This document shows positions 36,291-44,309 of a stretch of 64,000 nt of DNA, in pieces. The translations under genes were made by a program, and so were the position numbers. The stretch covers positions 81,179-145,178 of the forward strand of contig JBFWYD010000018.1 of assembly GCA_050186825.1 (NCBI GenBank), given 5' to 3'. Numbering within the stretch: position 1 is the stretch's first letter; every line of letters starts with the position of its first letter. The DNA comes from NORP233 sp050186825 (GTDB lineage: Bacteria; Planctomycetota; J058). The notes below the pieces were generated by a model. It worked only from the letters and a program-made list of their open reading frames with translations, was not told the DNA's origin and did not search any database.

Positions 36291-38096
36291 CTAGGTCAGG
36301 TCGCGCGCCGCCTCGTCCTTGATCGCGAGCAAGCGGGCGCAGGCGCCCTCGAGCCCGCCGTGCTCGCGCAAAGCCTGTGGCTGCCAGGCCTCGGGCGCGA
36401 GCCCGCCCGCCGCCCGCTGGATCGCGGTCGCCACCCGCGCCCCCAGCCAGCCGGAGGCCAGCCGGCCCAGGACGGCCTGGCGCGGGGCGAGGGGCGACAT
36501 GCCCAGGGCCACCCGCCGCTCGCCGTCCGAGAGCTCGACCGTGGCCACCAGGGCCTCGAGCAGGGCCAGGGCCTCGGTCGCCTGGAAGCGCAGCTCCTGG
36601 CAGCCGTCCCAGGCGCGGCTGGCCTCGAGCTGGGCGACCAGCGCCAGCAGGCCCTCGGCCAGGAGCGGGAGGTCCTCGAGCGGCGCGCCGGGCAGAGCGG
36701 CCAGGGCGCGGGCGTGCTCGAGCAGGGGCGGCTGGAAGGGGCTGGCGCGCCGGCGCGCCACCTCGCGCAGGGGCCGGGGCGGCGCGGCGTAGAGCTGGCG
36801 CAGCGCGGCCAGGGTGTCCTCGCCGGCCCGGTCGCCGCGCTGGAAGCGGCGCGCCTCCGCGATCAGGCGCCCGCTCAGCTCCTCGAGCATCACGTGGCGC
36901 GTGCCGTCGAAGACCCCGTAGAGGAGCACGTCGCGGCTGACCCGCTCGTAGGGCAGCTCGCGCACGAGCGCGCGCGCGCCGAGCACGCGCGCGCCCTCGC
37001 GCACGCCCTCCTCCGCCAGCTCGCAGGCCGCGAACTTGGCCAGGGCGGTGAAGTAGGCCCCGGCCTGACCGAGGGCGTTGATCGCCCAGGCGGCCTTGAG
37101 CGCCACGCAGGCCACGATCGTGTCGAGCGCCTCCAGCCGCCGCAGGTGCCCGGCGATCGCGCCCAGCCCCGCGATCGGGGCCCCGTAGACGTCGCGCTTG
37201 TCCGCGTAGCAGCGGGCCAGGTCGGTCGCGAGGCCCAGGGTCCCGGACGCCAGGGCGGCGATCCCGCCGCGCGACACGGTCAGCGCGCGCTTGATCAGCG
37301 CGAAGCCCTCGCCCTCGCGCCCGAGGCGGTCCGCCGCCGCGACGCGCACGCCCTCGAAGGCCACGCCCGAGATGTCCGCGGCCTGGGCGGGGAGGGTGCT
37401 CCAGCGCTCGAGCCCGCGCACCCCGGCCTGGCGCTCGACCACGAACACGCTCATGTCGGCCAGGGCCTGCAGCGGCCCGCCGTCGGGCGCCGGGTCGCGG
37501 GTGCGCAAGAGGGAGATCATGAGGTCGTGCTCGCGCCCGCCGTTGATCAGCTCCTTCTCGCCGCGCAGCAGGTAGCTCCCGTCCGGCTGGGGCTCGGCGC
37601 GCGTCTGGTTGCGGAGCAGGTTGCTGCCGTGGTCGAGCTCGCTCAGGAGCATGGAGCAGAGCGCGCCCCCGCGCACGCGCCCGAAGACGCGCGCGAGCTG
37701 CTCGGCGTCGGCGCCCAGGTAGACGGGTAGGAGCGAGAGCGCCTGCACGCCGACCGTGACCGCGAGGCTGGTGTCGACCCGCGCCGTGAGCGCGTTCAGG
37801 CAGGCCAGGTGCTGCGCCGTCACCCGCGAGGGCTCGCCCTCGGCCTCGCTCAGGAGCCGGGTCAGCCCGCGCGCCTGCAGCTCCTCGAGCACCTGGCGCG
37901 GGTAGCGCCCGGCCGCCTCGCCCTCGCACAAGGCGTCCACGGTGGCCGGGTCGCGCAGGTGCGCGGCGAGCGCCTGGAGCACCTCGTCCCCGAGGACCTC
38001 GCCCGGGCAGAGCTGCTCCCAGCTCGTGGCCGCTGGCGCGGCGGTGGACTGCAGACGCGCTCGCTCGACGGCGAGGGACTCGGCTCTCGACCCCAT
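36291..38096 (-). CDS. Acyl-CoA dehydrogenase-family flavoprotein
   Basis: A 601-aa FAD enzyme of the acyl-CoA dehydrogenase superfamily. It has the N-terminal helical domain (to about 155), the beta domain (LCSMLLSELDHGSNL; FVVERQAGVRGLE; FEGVRVAAADRLGREGEGF) and the C-terminal four-helix domain (YADKRDVYGAPIAGLGAIAGHLRRLEAL). The stretch that in many members reads YEGT, carrying the catalytic Glu, here reads VFDGT (Asp near residue 396). About 150 extra C-terminal helical residues follow, typical of longer FadE-type members. A TATGCT box ends 9 nt before the ATG. Substrate unknown; Asp at this position also occurs in nitroalkane oxidase-like enzymes. Confidence 0.88.
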   Translation of the reverse strand: MGSRAESLAVERARLQSTAAPAATSWEQLCPGEVLGDEVLQALAAHLRDPATVDALCEGEAAGRYPRQVLEELQARGLTRLLSEAEGEPSRVTAQHLACLNALTARVDTSLAVTVGVQALSLLPVYLGADAEQLARVFGRVRGGALCSMLLSELDHGSNLLRNQTRAEPQPDGSYLLRGEKELINGGREHDLMISLLRTRDPAPDGGPLQALADMSVFVVERQAGVRGLERWSTLPAQAADISGVAFEGVRVAAADRLGREGEGFALIKRALTVSRGGIAALASGTLGLATDLARCYADKRDVYGAPIAGLGAIAGHLRRLEALDTIVACVALKAAWAINALGQAGAYFTALAKFAACELAEEGVREGARVLGARALVRELPYERVSRDVLLYGVFDGTRHVMLEELSGRLIAEARRFQRGDRAGEDTLAALRQLYAAPPRPLREVARRRASPFQPPLLEHARALAALPGAPLEDLPLLAEGLLALVAQLEASRAWDGCQELRFQATEALALLEALVATVELSDGERRVALGMSPLAPRQAVLGRLASGWLGARVATAIQRAAGGLAPEAWQPQALREHGGLEGACARLLAIKDEAARDLT

Positions 38097-38105
38097 AGAG
38101 GGCGG

Positions 38106-38111
38106 AGCATA
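38106..38111 (-). promoter_or_regulatory. Candidate -10 box of the acyl-CoA dehydrogenase gene
   Basis: TATGCT on the minus strand, 9 nt before the ATG at 38096. No convincing -35. The spacing matches other putative leaderless starts in the window. Confidence 0.35.
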
Positions 38112-38191
38112 GTGGACGCAGGGGCGCGCGCCGCGCGCCAGTGGGGGAAGTGGGCGCGAGCGGGGCGCTGCGGGCGGTCACGAGCGTGTGA

Positions 38192-38464
38192 CTCGCCTCG
38201 CCTCGCCTCGCCTCGCCTCGCCTCGCCTCGCCTCGCCTCGCCTCGCCTCGCCTCGCCTCGCCTCGCCTCGCCTCGCCTCGCCTCGCCTCGCCTCGCCTCG
38301 CCTCGCCTCGCCTCGCCTCGCCTCGCCNNNNNNNNNNCCTCGCCTCGCCTCGCCTCGCCTCGCCTCGCCTCGCCTCGCCTCGCCTCGCCTCGCCTCGCCT
38401 CGCCTCGCCTCGCCTCGCCTCGCCTCGCCTCGCCTCGCCTCGCCTCGCCTCGCCTCGCCTCGCC
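38192..38464. repeat. CCTCG pentanucleotide tandem array (assembly gap inside)
   Basis: More than 50 perfect 5-bp units between the divergent acyl-CoA dehydrogenase and Rieske genes. The flanks of this 426-bp gap are G+C-rich; an AAGGAG SD for the Rieske gene is at 38510-38515. Confidence 0.97.
38328..38337. other. Assembly gap (10 N)
   Basis: Ten N inside the pentanucleotide array. The repeat phase before and after the gap does not fit a 10-base gap, so 10 is a placeholder length. Confidence 0.98.
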
Positions 38465-38522
38465 GCGCGGGGCGCGCTGCGCGAGGTCGTCCTCGTGGTC
38501 TACTCGGGGAAGGAGCGCAGAG

Positions 38523-39161
38523 ATGGTGGACGAGGCGGACCCGGGCGCGGACCCCGACGCGATCCCCGGGGCGGAGGCGCAGGGAGCGGCGCCCGAGGCG
38601 CACGCGGAGACGGTCGGGACCCCGCTGCCGCTGGCGCAGGACGGCGCGGGGCAGCTCGCAGGCGAGCTCGACCGGAGGGCCTTCCTCGGCGTGGCCACGG
38701 CCTGCCTCGGCGCCTGCGCGGGCGCGCTGGGCGTGGTGGGCGCGGCGGTGGTCGGCACGCCCCTGCGCGCGGCCGCGCCTAGCGACGCGGGCTGGTTCGA
38801 CCTCGGCCCGCTCGAGCGCTTCGCCGAGGGCGCGCCGCACAAGGTCGCGCTGCGCGGCCAGGTCCGCGACGCCTTCCTGCGCTTTCGCGAGCGCGACGTG
38901 GGGCGCGTGGTGCTCCTGCGCGAGGGCCAGGAGCTGCGCGCCTTCAGCGCGGCCTGCCCGCACAACGGCTGCGACGTGGTGACCGCCCCGACCGAGCTCG
39001 TGTGCCCCTGCCACGACAGCCACTTCGGCCTCGACGGCGAGCGGCTCTCGGGCGAGAGCCCGCGCGGGCTCGACCCGCTCGAGGTGAAGCTCGAGGCGGG
39101 CCGGGTGCGCGTGCGTTACCAGCGCTTCCAGGTCGGCAAGGCCGAGCGGAGGCCCGTCTGA
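38523..39161 (+). CDS. Rieske 2Fe-2S protein of a cytochrome bc-type complex
   Basis: Passes electrons from quinol to cytochrome c in a bc-type complex; 212 aa. A Tat-like signal DRRAFLG precedes a membrane helix (about 56-80). The cluster motifs are CPHNGC (ligands Cys145 and His147) and CPCH (ligands Cys161 and His164). Cys150 and Cys163 are placed for the disulfide of bc-type Rieske proteins. The first 48 residues are Ala/Glu/Pro-rich. AAGGAG lies 7 nt before the ATG. Next gene is its cytochrome b/c partner, apparently coupled through CTGA. Confidence 0.95.
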   Translation: MVDEADPGADPDAIPGAEAQGAAPEAHAETVGTPLPLAQDGAGQLAGELDRRAFLGVATACLGACAGALGVVGAAVVGTPLRAAAPSDAGWFDLGPLERFAEGAPHKVALRGQVRDAFLRFRERDVGRVVLLREGQELRAFSAACPHNGCDVVTAPTELVCPCHDSHFGLDGERLSGESPRGLDPLEVKLEAGRVRVRYQRFQVGKAERRPV

Positions 39162-40837
39162 GCGGGCCGCGCCAGCTCCTGGCCTGGCTCGAGGCGCGCA
39201 CCGGGCTGGGCACGCTCTTGCGCGAGCTCGGCGCCACCCCGGTGCCCCAGGCGCCGCGCTTCGGGCGCGTGACCGGCTTCGTGCTCGCTGGCGGGCTCGC
39301 GCTCCAGGTCCTGACCGGGATCGGGCTCGGCGTCCACTACTCGCCCGCGACCACCACGGCCTGGGGGAGCGTGGTCCACCTCGAGGAGCAGGTCCTGCTC
39401 GGGCGCTTCCTGCGCGGGCTCCACGCCTTCGGCGCCAGCGCCGTGGTGATCTGCCTGCTCCTGCACCTGCTCCAGAAGGCCTGGCGCCTGGACCTCGCGC
39501 GCAAGCTCGGCTGGTGGCTGGGCCTGGCGCTGGTGCCGCTCCTCTCCGCCTTCTCGCTCACGGGCTACCTGCTCCCCTGGGACCAGCGCGGCTACTGGGC
39601 CACGCGCGTGGCGTCCGGGATCATGGCGGGCACGCCGCTGGTGGGACCCCTCGCGGAGCGCGTGTTCCTGGGCGGGGCCGACCTCGGCACCCTGACCTTG
39701 ACGCGCTTCTTCACCGTGCACGCGGTCGTGCTCCCCCTGAGCCTGGTCGCGCTCGGCGCGCTGGCGCTCCTGGTCTGGCGGCGCGAGGCGCGGCTCGAGG
39801 AGGCGCCCGAGGCCACGCCCTACTTCCCGTGCCACGCCACCCGCGACCTCGCCACCTGGCTGGTGGTCGCGCTCGCGGTCGCGCTGCTGGCGGGCCTGGT
39901 CGGCGCGCACCTCGAGGCCCCGGCCGACCCGGGCAGCGACTTCGACCCGCGCCCCGAGTGGTACTTCGCGCCCCTGCGCGAGCTGCTCAAGACCGTCCCC
40001 GAGCCCCTGGGCAGCGTGGCCGTCCCCGGGCTCGTGTTCCTGCTCCTCGCGGCCCTGCCCTTCTTCGCGCACCGGCGCGGCCGCGCCCGCGCGGCGGTGG
40101 CCCTCCCCTTCGCGGCCTGGCTGGGGCTGCTGCTGTGGACGAGCCACAAGGATCTGAGGGACTCGGCCTACCAGGCCGGCCGGGCGACGGCCGCCGCCGA
40201 CGCCGCGCTGGCGCGGGAGCTGTCGCGCGCGGGGATCCCGCCCGAGGGGCCCGGCGACCTGCTCCGGCTCCACCCGCCGCGCCACGGGCGCGCGCTCTTC
40301 GTCGAGCACTGCCAGCGCTGCCACCGGGTGGGGAACGAGGTGCTCGAGGCCCAGGAGCAGGGGCCCAAGCTCGCGGGCTACCTCTCGCTGACCTGGCTGA
40401 AGGGCGTGATCCGCCAGCCGCGCCACGAGGACTACTTCGGGCGGACCAAGATCGACGACATGCCCGAGATGACCGAGCCGGCCGCGCTCGCGGACCTGCC
40501 GCGGATCGCGCTCTACGTGCGCTCCCTCGACCCCACCGTGCGCGGGCTCGACCCCGCCGAGGTGGCCGCGGGCCGGGCCGCCTACGTGAAGCAGGGCTGC
40601 ATGGGCTGCCACAAGACCGAGCCCGTGGCGCGCGAGAAGGCCTCGGACCTGGGCGCGAACCTCGCCGGCTACGGGAGCCCGGCCTGGTTGAAGGCGTTCT
40701 TGAAGGACCCCGGCAGCCCGCTCTTCTACTGCGACGCCAACGAGATGCCCGCCTACGCCGAGCTGAGCGAGCAGGAGCTGGACGCGCTCGTGGTCTACCT
40801 GCGCGGGCTCGACCCGACGCGCGCCGCGCAGGACTGA
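39158..40837 (+). CDS. Cytochrome b (b6 + subunit IV-like) fused to dihaem cytochrome c
   Basis: Core of a quinol-oxidising bc complex, about 559 aa. The N-terminal part is cytochrome b6-like: WLEARTGLGTLL amphipathic helix, helix B with two haem-ligand His (89 and 103, spacing 14), GYLLPWDQRGYWATRVASG, and helix D with His188. The second helix-D His expected about 15 residues later (near 203) is Ala. A subunit IV-like part has PEWYF (Qo-site motif). The C-terminal domain has two c-haem motifs, CQRCH (385-389) and CMGCH (481-485). The start is uncertain: no ATG/GTG/TTG precedes the first helix, and CTG at 39158 overlapping the Rieske stop is the best fit; GTG near 39241 would cut the first helix. 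Confidence 0.9.
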   Translation: MSGPRQLLAWLEARTGLGTLLRELGATPVPQAPRFGRVTGFVLAGGLALQVLTGIGLGVHYSPATTTAWGSVVHLEEQVLLGRFLRGLHAFGASAVVICLLLHLLQKAWRLDLARKLGWWLGLALVPLLSAFSLTGYLLPWDQRGYWATRVASGIMAGTPLVGPLAERVFLGGADLGTLTLTRFFTVHAVVLPLSLVALGALALLVWRREARLEEAPEATPYFPCHATRDLATWLVVALAVALLAGLVGAHLEAPADPGSDFDPRPEWYFAPLRELLKTVPEPLGSVAVPGLVFLLLAALPFFAHRRGRARAAVALPFAAWLGLLLWTSHKDLRDSAYQAGRATAAADAALARELSRAGIPPEGPGDLLRLHPPRHGRALFVEHCQRCHRVGNEVLEAQEQGPKLAGYLSLTWLKGVIRQPRHEDYFGRTKIDDMPEMTEPAALADLPRIALYVRSLDPTVRGLDPAEVAAGRAAYVKQGCMGCHKTEPVAREKASDLGANLAGYGSPAWLKAFLKDPGSPLFYCDANEMPAYAELSEQELDALVVYLRGLDPTRAAQD

Positions 40838-40844
40838 CCGGCGT

Positions 40845-41004
40845 CAACCGCTTGATTGGAGGCTAGCGTGTCTCGTGCTCGTGCTCGTGCTCGTGCTCGT
40901 GATCGTGATCGTGATCGTCGACGTGAGCGGCGACGTGGTCGCGACAAGCTCTACGACCACGAGACCGATCACGACTGCGAGCACGAGGGAACCCGATCGA
41001 GTCG
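40845..41004. repeat. Interspersed hairpin-forming element, copy 2
   Basis: Starts 8 bp after the cytochrome gene stop with CAACCGCTTGATTGG, then CGTGCTCGTGCTCG and GATCGTGATCG units, core GATCGTCGACGTGAGCG, then ATCACGACTGCGAGCACGAG (inverse of the first units), and closes with ACCCGATCGAGTC. Related to 9306-9476; both halves can fold into a long imperfect stem. Confidence 0.75.
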
Positions 41005-41025
41005 ACCGGGCAGCGCTGTGAGCAC

Positions 41026-41766
41026 GTGAGCGAGAGTCTGCGCCTGGCGGCCGTGCACTTCACCCCCGCGCTCGGCGCGCGCGACGAGAACCGGGCCGCG
41101 CTGCTCGAGTTCGCGGCGGAGGCCGCGCGCGGCGCGGACCTGGTCGTGCTCCCCGAGCTCGCCACCACCGGCTTCTGCCTCGCGCCCGATCAAGCCGACG
41201 CCCTGGCCGAGCCGGCGGACGGCCCGACCGCGCGCGCCCTCGCGGCCCTGGCCCGCGCCGCGCAGGTCGTGCTCGCCTGCGGGCTGTGCCTGCGCGAGCC
41301 GGACGGGACGCTGCGGAACGCGCAGCTCCTCTTCGACGCGGACGGGGAGCTCGCGAGCGTCTACGCGAAGCACCACCTGTGGGGCAGCGACCTGGCCTGG
41401 GCTCTGGCCGGTCGGCGCCCGGGGGCCGTGGCCCGCACACGGCTCGGGCCGCTGGCGCAGCTGATCTGCGCCGACCTCGGGCATCCCCGCACGGTGGCCG
41501 GGCTCGCGCGCGAGCGGCCGCGCGCCCTCTGCTTCTCGACCGCCTGGGTGGGCGAGGGCGAGCCGCTCCCGCTCTCCTGGCAGGTCGCCCTGCGCCTGCT
41601 CGACCCCGCCCCGCTCGTGATCGCCAACCGCGGCGGCGCCGAGGAGTGGGCCGGCGAGGAGGTCCTGTTCGACGACCCCTCGGCCGTGCTCGCCTACCGC
41701 GCGGGCGGCGCGCTCGGCGCGCGCGAGGAGGGCCCCTACGTGGTCCGCTGGAGCTACGACGCGTGA
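41026..41766 (+). CDS. Carbon-nitrogen hydrolase (nitrilase superfamily)
   Basis: Amidase or omega-amidase-like enzyme hydrolysing a C-N bond, 246 aa, cytoplasmic. The catalytic Glu-Lys-Cys triad is visible: Glu44 (LPELATTGF), Lys115 (YAKHHLW) and Cys148 (LICADLGHP). Length is at the short end for the family (about 260-280). GTG start without a clear SD, 21 bp after the repeat element. The following gene is 10 bp away and probably co-transcribed. Substrate not predictable. Confidence 0.88.
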   Translation: MSESLRLAAVHFTPALGARDENRAALLEFAAEAARGADLVVLPELATTGFCLAPDQADALAEPADGPTARALAALARAAQVVLACGLCLREPDGTLRNAQLLFDADGELASVYAKHHLWGSDLAWALAGRRPGAVARTRLGPLAQLICADLGHPRTVAGLARERPRALCFSTAWVGEGEPLPLSWQVALRLLDPAPLVIANRGGAEEWAGEEVLFDDPSAVLAYRAGGALGAREEGPYVVRWSYDA

Positions 41767-41776
41767 GCGACGAGCC

Positions 41777-42502
41777 GTGAGCGACGAGGCGCTCCAGGCG
41801 CTGCGGCGGCGCTTCGAGCAGAGCGGCGCCGTGGAGGACGAGGCAGCCTGGCTGGCCGCGGCCCTGCGCGCGGGCGAGCTCCCGCGCGAGCGCGTGGCGC
41901 TGCGCGCGCACCTCGGCGACCGCGCCGCGCGGCTGGCGCTCGGGCTCGAGGGGCCGGTCGAGGCCGACCTCGCGGCCTGGGTCCGCGGCCTCGCCGAGTT
42001 CGGGCAGGAGGAGGAGACGCGCGCCCCCTCGGTCCCTTCGCGCGGCTGGGGCAACCCCGTGCTCGTGCGCGCCTGCCTGGCGGCCCTGGAGCGGATCGGC
42101 CCATCGGAGCTGATCGCCCCCGGCCCGGGCTGGACGCCCGAGACCGCCCGCGAGGACCTCGTGGCCGACCTCCGCGCCTGGCTCGCGGACCGGGCCCAGG
42201 AGCCGCGCCCCTGGGTCTCGGCCGCGACCTACGCCTACGAGTCCCGCGCCCAGGACCGCGCGGAGGAGGCGCGCTGCCTGATCTCGGCGCTCACGGCCGC
42301 CCAGGCCTGCACCACCCAGGACGCGGCGATCCTGGCCATGCGCCTGCTCTCGCTCTGGCTGACGCTGAATCGCTCGGTGGCCTACCGCCAGGTCCACACC
42401 CCGGGCCAGCTCGCGGCGGTCGCGGTGTGCGCCGCGGCCTCGGTCACCGGCGAGCGCGAGGCGCGCGCGGCCGTGCGCGAAGCGCTCGTCGCCTGGCCCT
42501 GA
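41777..42502 (+). CDS. Hypothetical helical protein
   Basis: A 241-aa protein of no recognised family. The N-terminus (LRRRFEQSGAVEDEAAWLAA, then RAGELPRERVALRAHLGDRA) is a helical pattern that I associate with uncharacterised planctomycete and myxobacterial proteins, often with a C-terminal domain of unrelated type. No signal peptide or membrane helix. The middle has a conserved-looking TYAYESRAQDRAEEARCL helix. Shares an operon with the nitrilase-family gene. GTG start at 41777 continues a duplicated GTGAGCGACGAG sequence. Confidence 0.65.
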   Translation: MSDEALQALRRRFEQSGAVEDEAAWLAAALRAGELPRERVALRAHLGDRAARLALGLEGPVEADLAAWVRGLAEFGQEEETRAPSVPSRGWGNPVLVRACLAALERIGPSELIAPGPGWTPETAREDLVADLRAWLADRAQEPRPWVSAATYAYESRAQDRAEEARCLISALTAAQACTTQDAAILAMRLLSLWLTLNRSVAYRQVHTPGQLAAVAVCAAASVTGEREARAAVREALVAWP

Positions 42503-42540
42503 AGGAGGTCGCCTGTCTCGAGCCTCGATCGTGTCCTGAG

Positions 42541-42570
42541 CCGTGCTCGTGCTCGTGAGCACGAGCATGG
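42541..42570. terminator. Hairpin between convergent genes, built from GTGCTCGTG motifs
   Basis: A 14-bp stem (CCGTGCTCGTGCTC with GAGCACGAGCATGG, one G-T pair) around 2 nt, between the + gene ending at 42502 and glpD ending at 42601. It uses the same CGTGCTCG words as the interspersed element, and may be a remnant. Suited to bidirectional termination, without T-tract. Confidence 0.55.
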
Positions 42571-42600
42571 AGCGGGCTCCCAGCTCAGGACCGTCGCTCC

Positions 42601-44298
42601 CTAGCCCCCCGCCGCGACCGGCGCTGGCTGCTGCCAGGCGCGCGAGGCGGCGACGTGGGCGCGGTAGGCCTCGAGCTCGGCCGCGCGGCGGGCCGGGCTC
42701 CAGGCGAGGACCCGCGCCATGAGGTCGGCGGCCTCCTCGGCGACGCCCAGGCCCTGCTCGCGGTCCTGGAGGAACACGAGCGTCCGGCGGCGGAGGGCGT
42801 CGTCGAGGCGCACGGCCAGCTCCTCGCTCGCGGCGAAGGCGACCTCGTCCAGGAGGTAGGGCAGGTCGGGGACCAGGCGCCCCGGGCGCACGCCCCAGGC
42901 CTTGCCGGCCTCGAGCACGTCGCGGGCCCGCAGGCCGTAGGTGCGGACGAGGTGGCGGGCCACCTCGGGCTGGAGGGAGCGCTCCTGCGCGAGCTCGCGC
43001 GCGGCCGCGTCGAGGTCGCGCAGGGCCTGCGGCTTGCGCGCGCCGGGCAGGGGCTGCTCCGCCGTGCGGCAGGCGTCGAAGTGGACGCCCGGGCCGAGCT
43101 TCTCGAGCACCTTGTCCACCACCTGCTCGGCCATCAGCCGGTAGGTGGTCAGCTTGCCGCCCGCGATCGCGAGCAGGCCCGGGTCCAGGCTCAGCAGCTC
43201 GTGCTCGCGCGAGACGTCCGACGCGCTGGCGCTCTCGTCGTCGGCCATCAGCGGGCGCAGGCCGGACCACGTCGAGACCACGTCGGCGCGGGTCGCGTTC
43301 AGGCGCGGGAAGAAGGCGTTGGCCGCCTCGAGCAGGTAGTCCACGTCGGCCGCGCTGGCCTCGACCGTGTCCGCGTCCTCCTCGGTGTCGGTGTCCGTGG
43401 TGCCCACGATCGTGCGCTGGCCCCAGGGGATCGCGAACATCACGCGGCCGTCCTGCGGGCCCGTCAGCACCACGGCGTGGCGGATCGGCAGCCGGCTGCG
43501 CTCGAGCACGATGTGGGAGCCCTTGGTCGGGCGCAGCAGCCGGCGGTTGGCCCGCTCGCTCAGGAGCCCGTCGGTCCAGGGGCCGGCCGCGACCACGGTC
43601 ATGCGCGCCCTGAGCTCGAAGGGCTCGCCCGGTTCGCCCGCCTCGCCCGCGACCACGTCGCGGACCCGCAGGCCGGAGGTGGCCTGGCCCTTGCCCTCGA
43701 GCAGCCCGAGCGCCTCCACGTAGGTCGCGATCACGGCGCCGTGCTGCTCCGCGTCGAGCGCGGTCTCGAGGGTCAGCCGCGCGTCGTCGGTCATGCAGTC
43801 GTAGTAGAGCGCGGCGCCCTTGAGCCCTTCGTCGAGCAGCTCCGGCTCGGCGCGCAGCGCGCGGCGGCGGCTGAGCATCTTGTGCCGGCGGTAGTTGCGG
43901 AACAGCGCCAGCACGTCGTAGGCCCACATCCCGCAGGCCACCAGGAACATGCCGACCCGCGAGCTGCGGTAGACCGGGAACAGGAAGGGCAGCGGGCGCG
44001 CCAGGTGCGGCGCGAGCTTCATGAGCGTCGCCCGCTCGCGCGTGCCCTCCATCACCAGCCCCAGCTCGCCCTGCTCGAGGTAGCGCAGCCCGCCGTGGAT
44101 CAGCTTGGAGCTGGCGGACGAGGTCCCGCTGGCCAGGTCGCCCTTCTCGACCAGGGCCACGCTCAGCCCGCGCAGGGCCGCGTCGCGCGCGATCCCGGCG
44201 CCGGTCACGCCGCCGCCGAGCACCGCGAGGTCGAAGGTGTGCTCGCGCAGGCGGGCCAGGCGCCGCGCGCGCGCCGCGCTCGAGTCGGGAGGCGTCAT
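42601..44298 (-). CDS. glpD: Aerobic glycerol-3-phosphate dehydrogenase
   Basis: FAD enzyme oxidising sn-glycerol 3-phosphate to dihydroxyacetone phosphate and feeding electrons to quinone at the inner membrane; 565 aa, usual length. Near the N-terminus the dinucleotide fold reads DLAVLGGGVTGAGIARDAAL (about 23-42), followed by SGTSSASSKLIHGGLRYLEQ, a GlpD signature. Later motifs include VVAAGPWTD, KGSHIVLERSRLP, IPWGQRTIVGTTDTD and LAIAGGKLTTYRLMAE. A C-terminal helical domain (DAO_C type) is present. ATG lies 11 nt after the corC-like stop, so the two are probably one operon. Confidence 0.93.
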   Translation of the reverse strand: MTPPDSSAARARRLARLREHTFDLAVLGGGVTGAGIARDAALRGLSVALVEKGDLASGTSSASSKLIHGGLRYLEQGELGLVMEGTRERATLMKLAPHLARPLPFLFPVYRSSRVGMFLVACGMWAYDVLALFRNYRRHKMLSRRRALRAEPELLDEGLKGAALYYDCMTDDARLTLETALDAEQHGAVIATYVEALGLLEGKGQATSGLRVRDVVAGEAGEPGEPFELRARMTVVAAGPWTDGLLSERANRRLLRPTKGSHIVLERSRLPIRHAVVLTGPQDGRVMFAIPWGQRTIVGTTDTDTEEDADTVEASAADVDYLLEAANAFFPRLNATRADVVSTWSGLRPLMADDESASASDVSREHELLSLDPGLLAIAGGKLTTYRLMAEQVVDKVLEKLGPGVHFDACRTAEQPLPGARKPQALRDLDAAARELAQERSLQPEVARHLVRTYGLRARDVLEAGKAWGVRPGRLVPDLPYLLDEVAFAASEELAVRLDDALRRRTLVFLQDREQGLGVAEEAADLMARVLAWSPARRAAELEAYRAHVAASRAWQQPAPVAAGG

Positions 44299-44309
44299 GC
44301 CGAGGGAAT

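Noticed and set aside
38188..38470. Coding frames through the CCTCG array (Leu-Ala-Ser-Pro-Arg repeats)
   Set aside because: Pure simple repeat open in all frames, interrupted by N; the Rieske gene has its own SD and ATG downstream.
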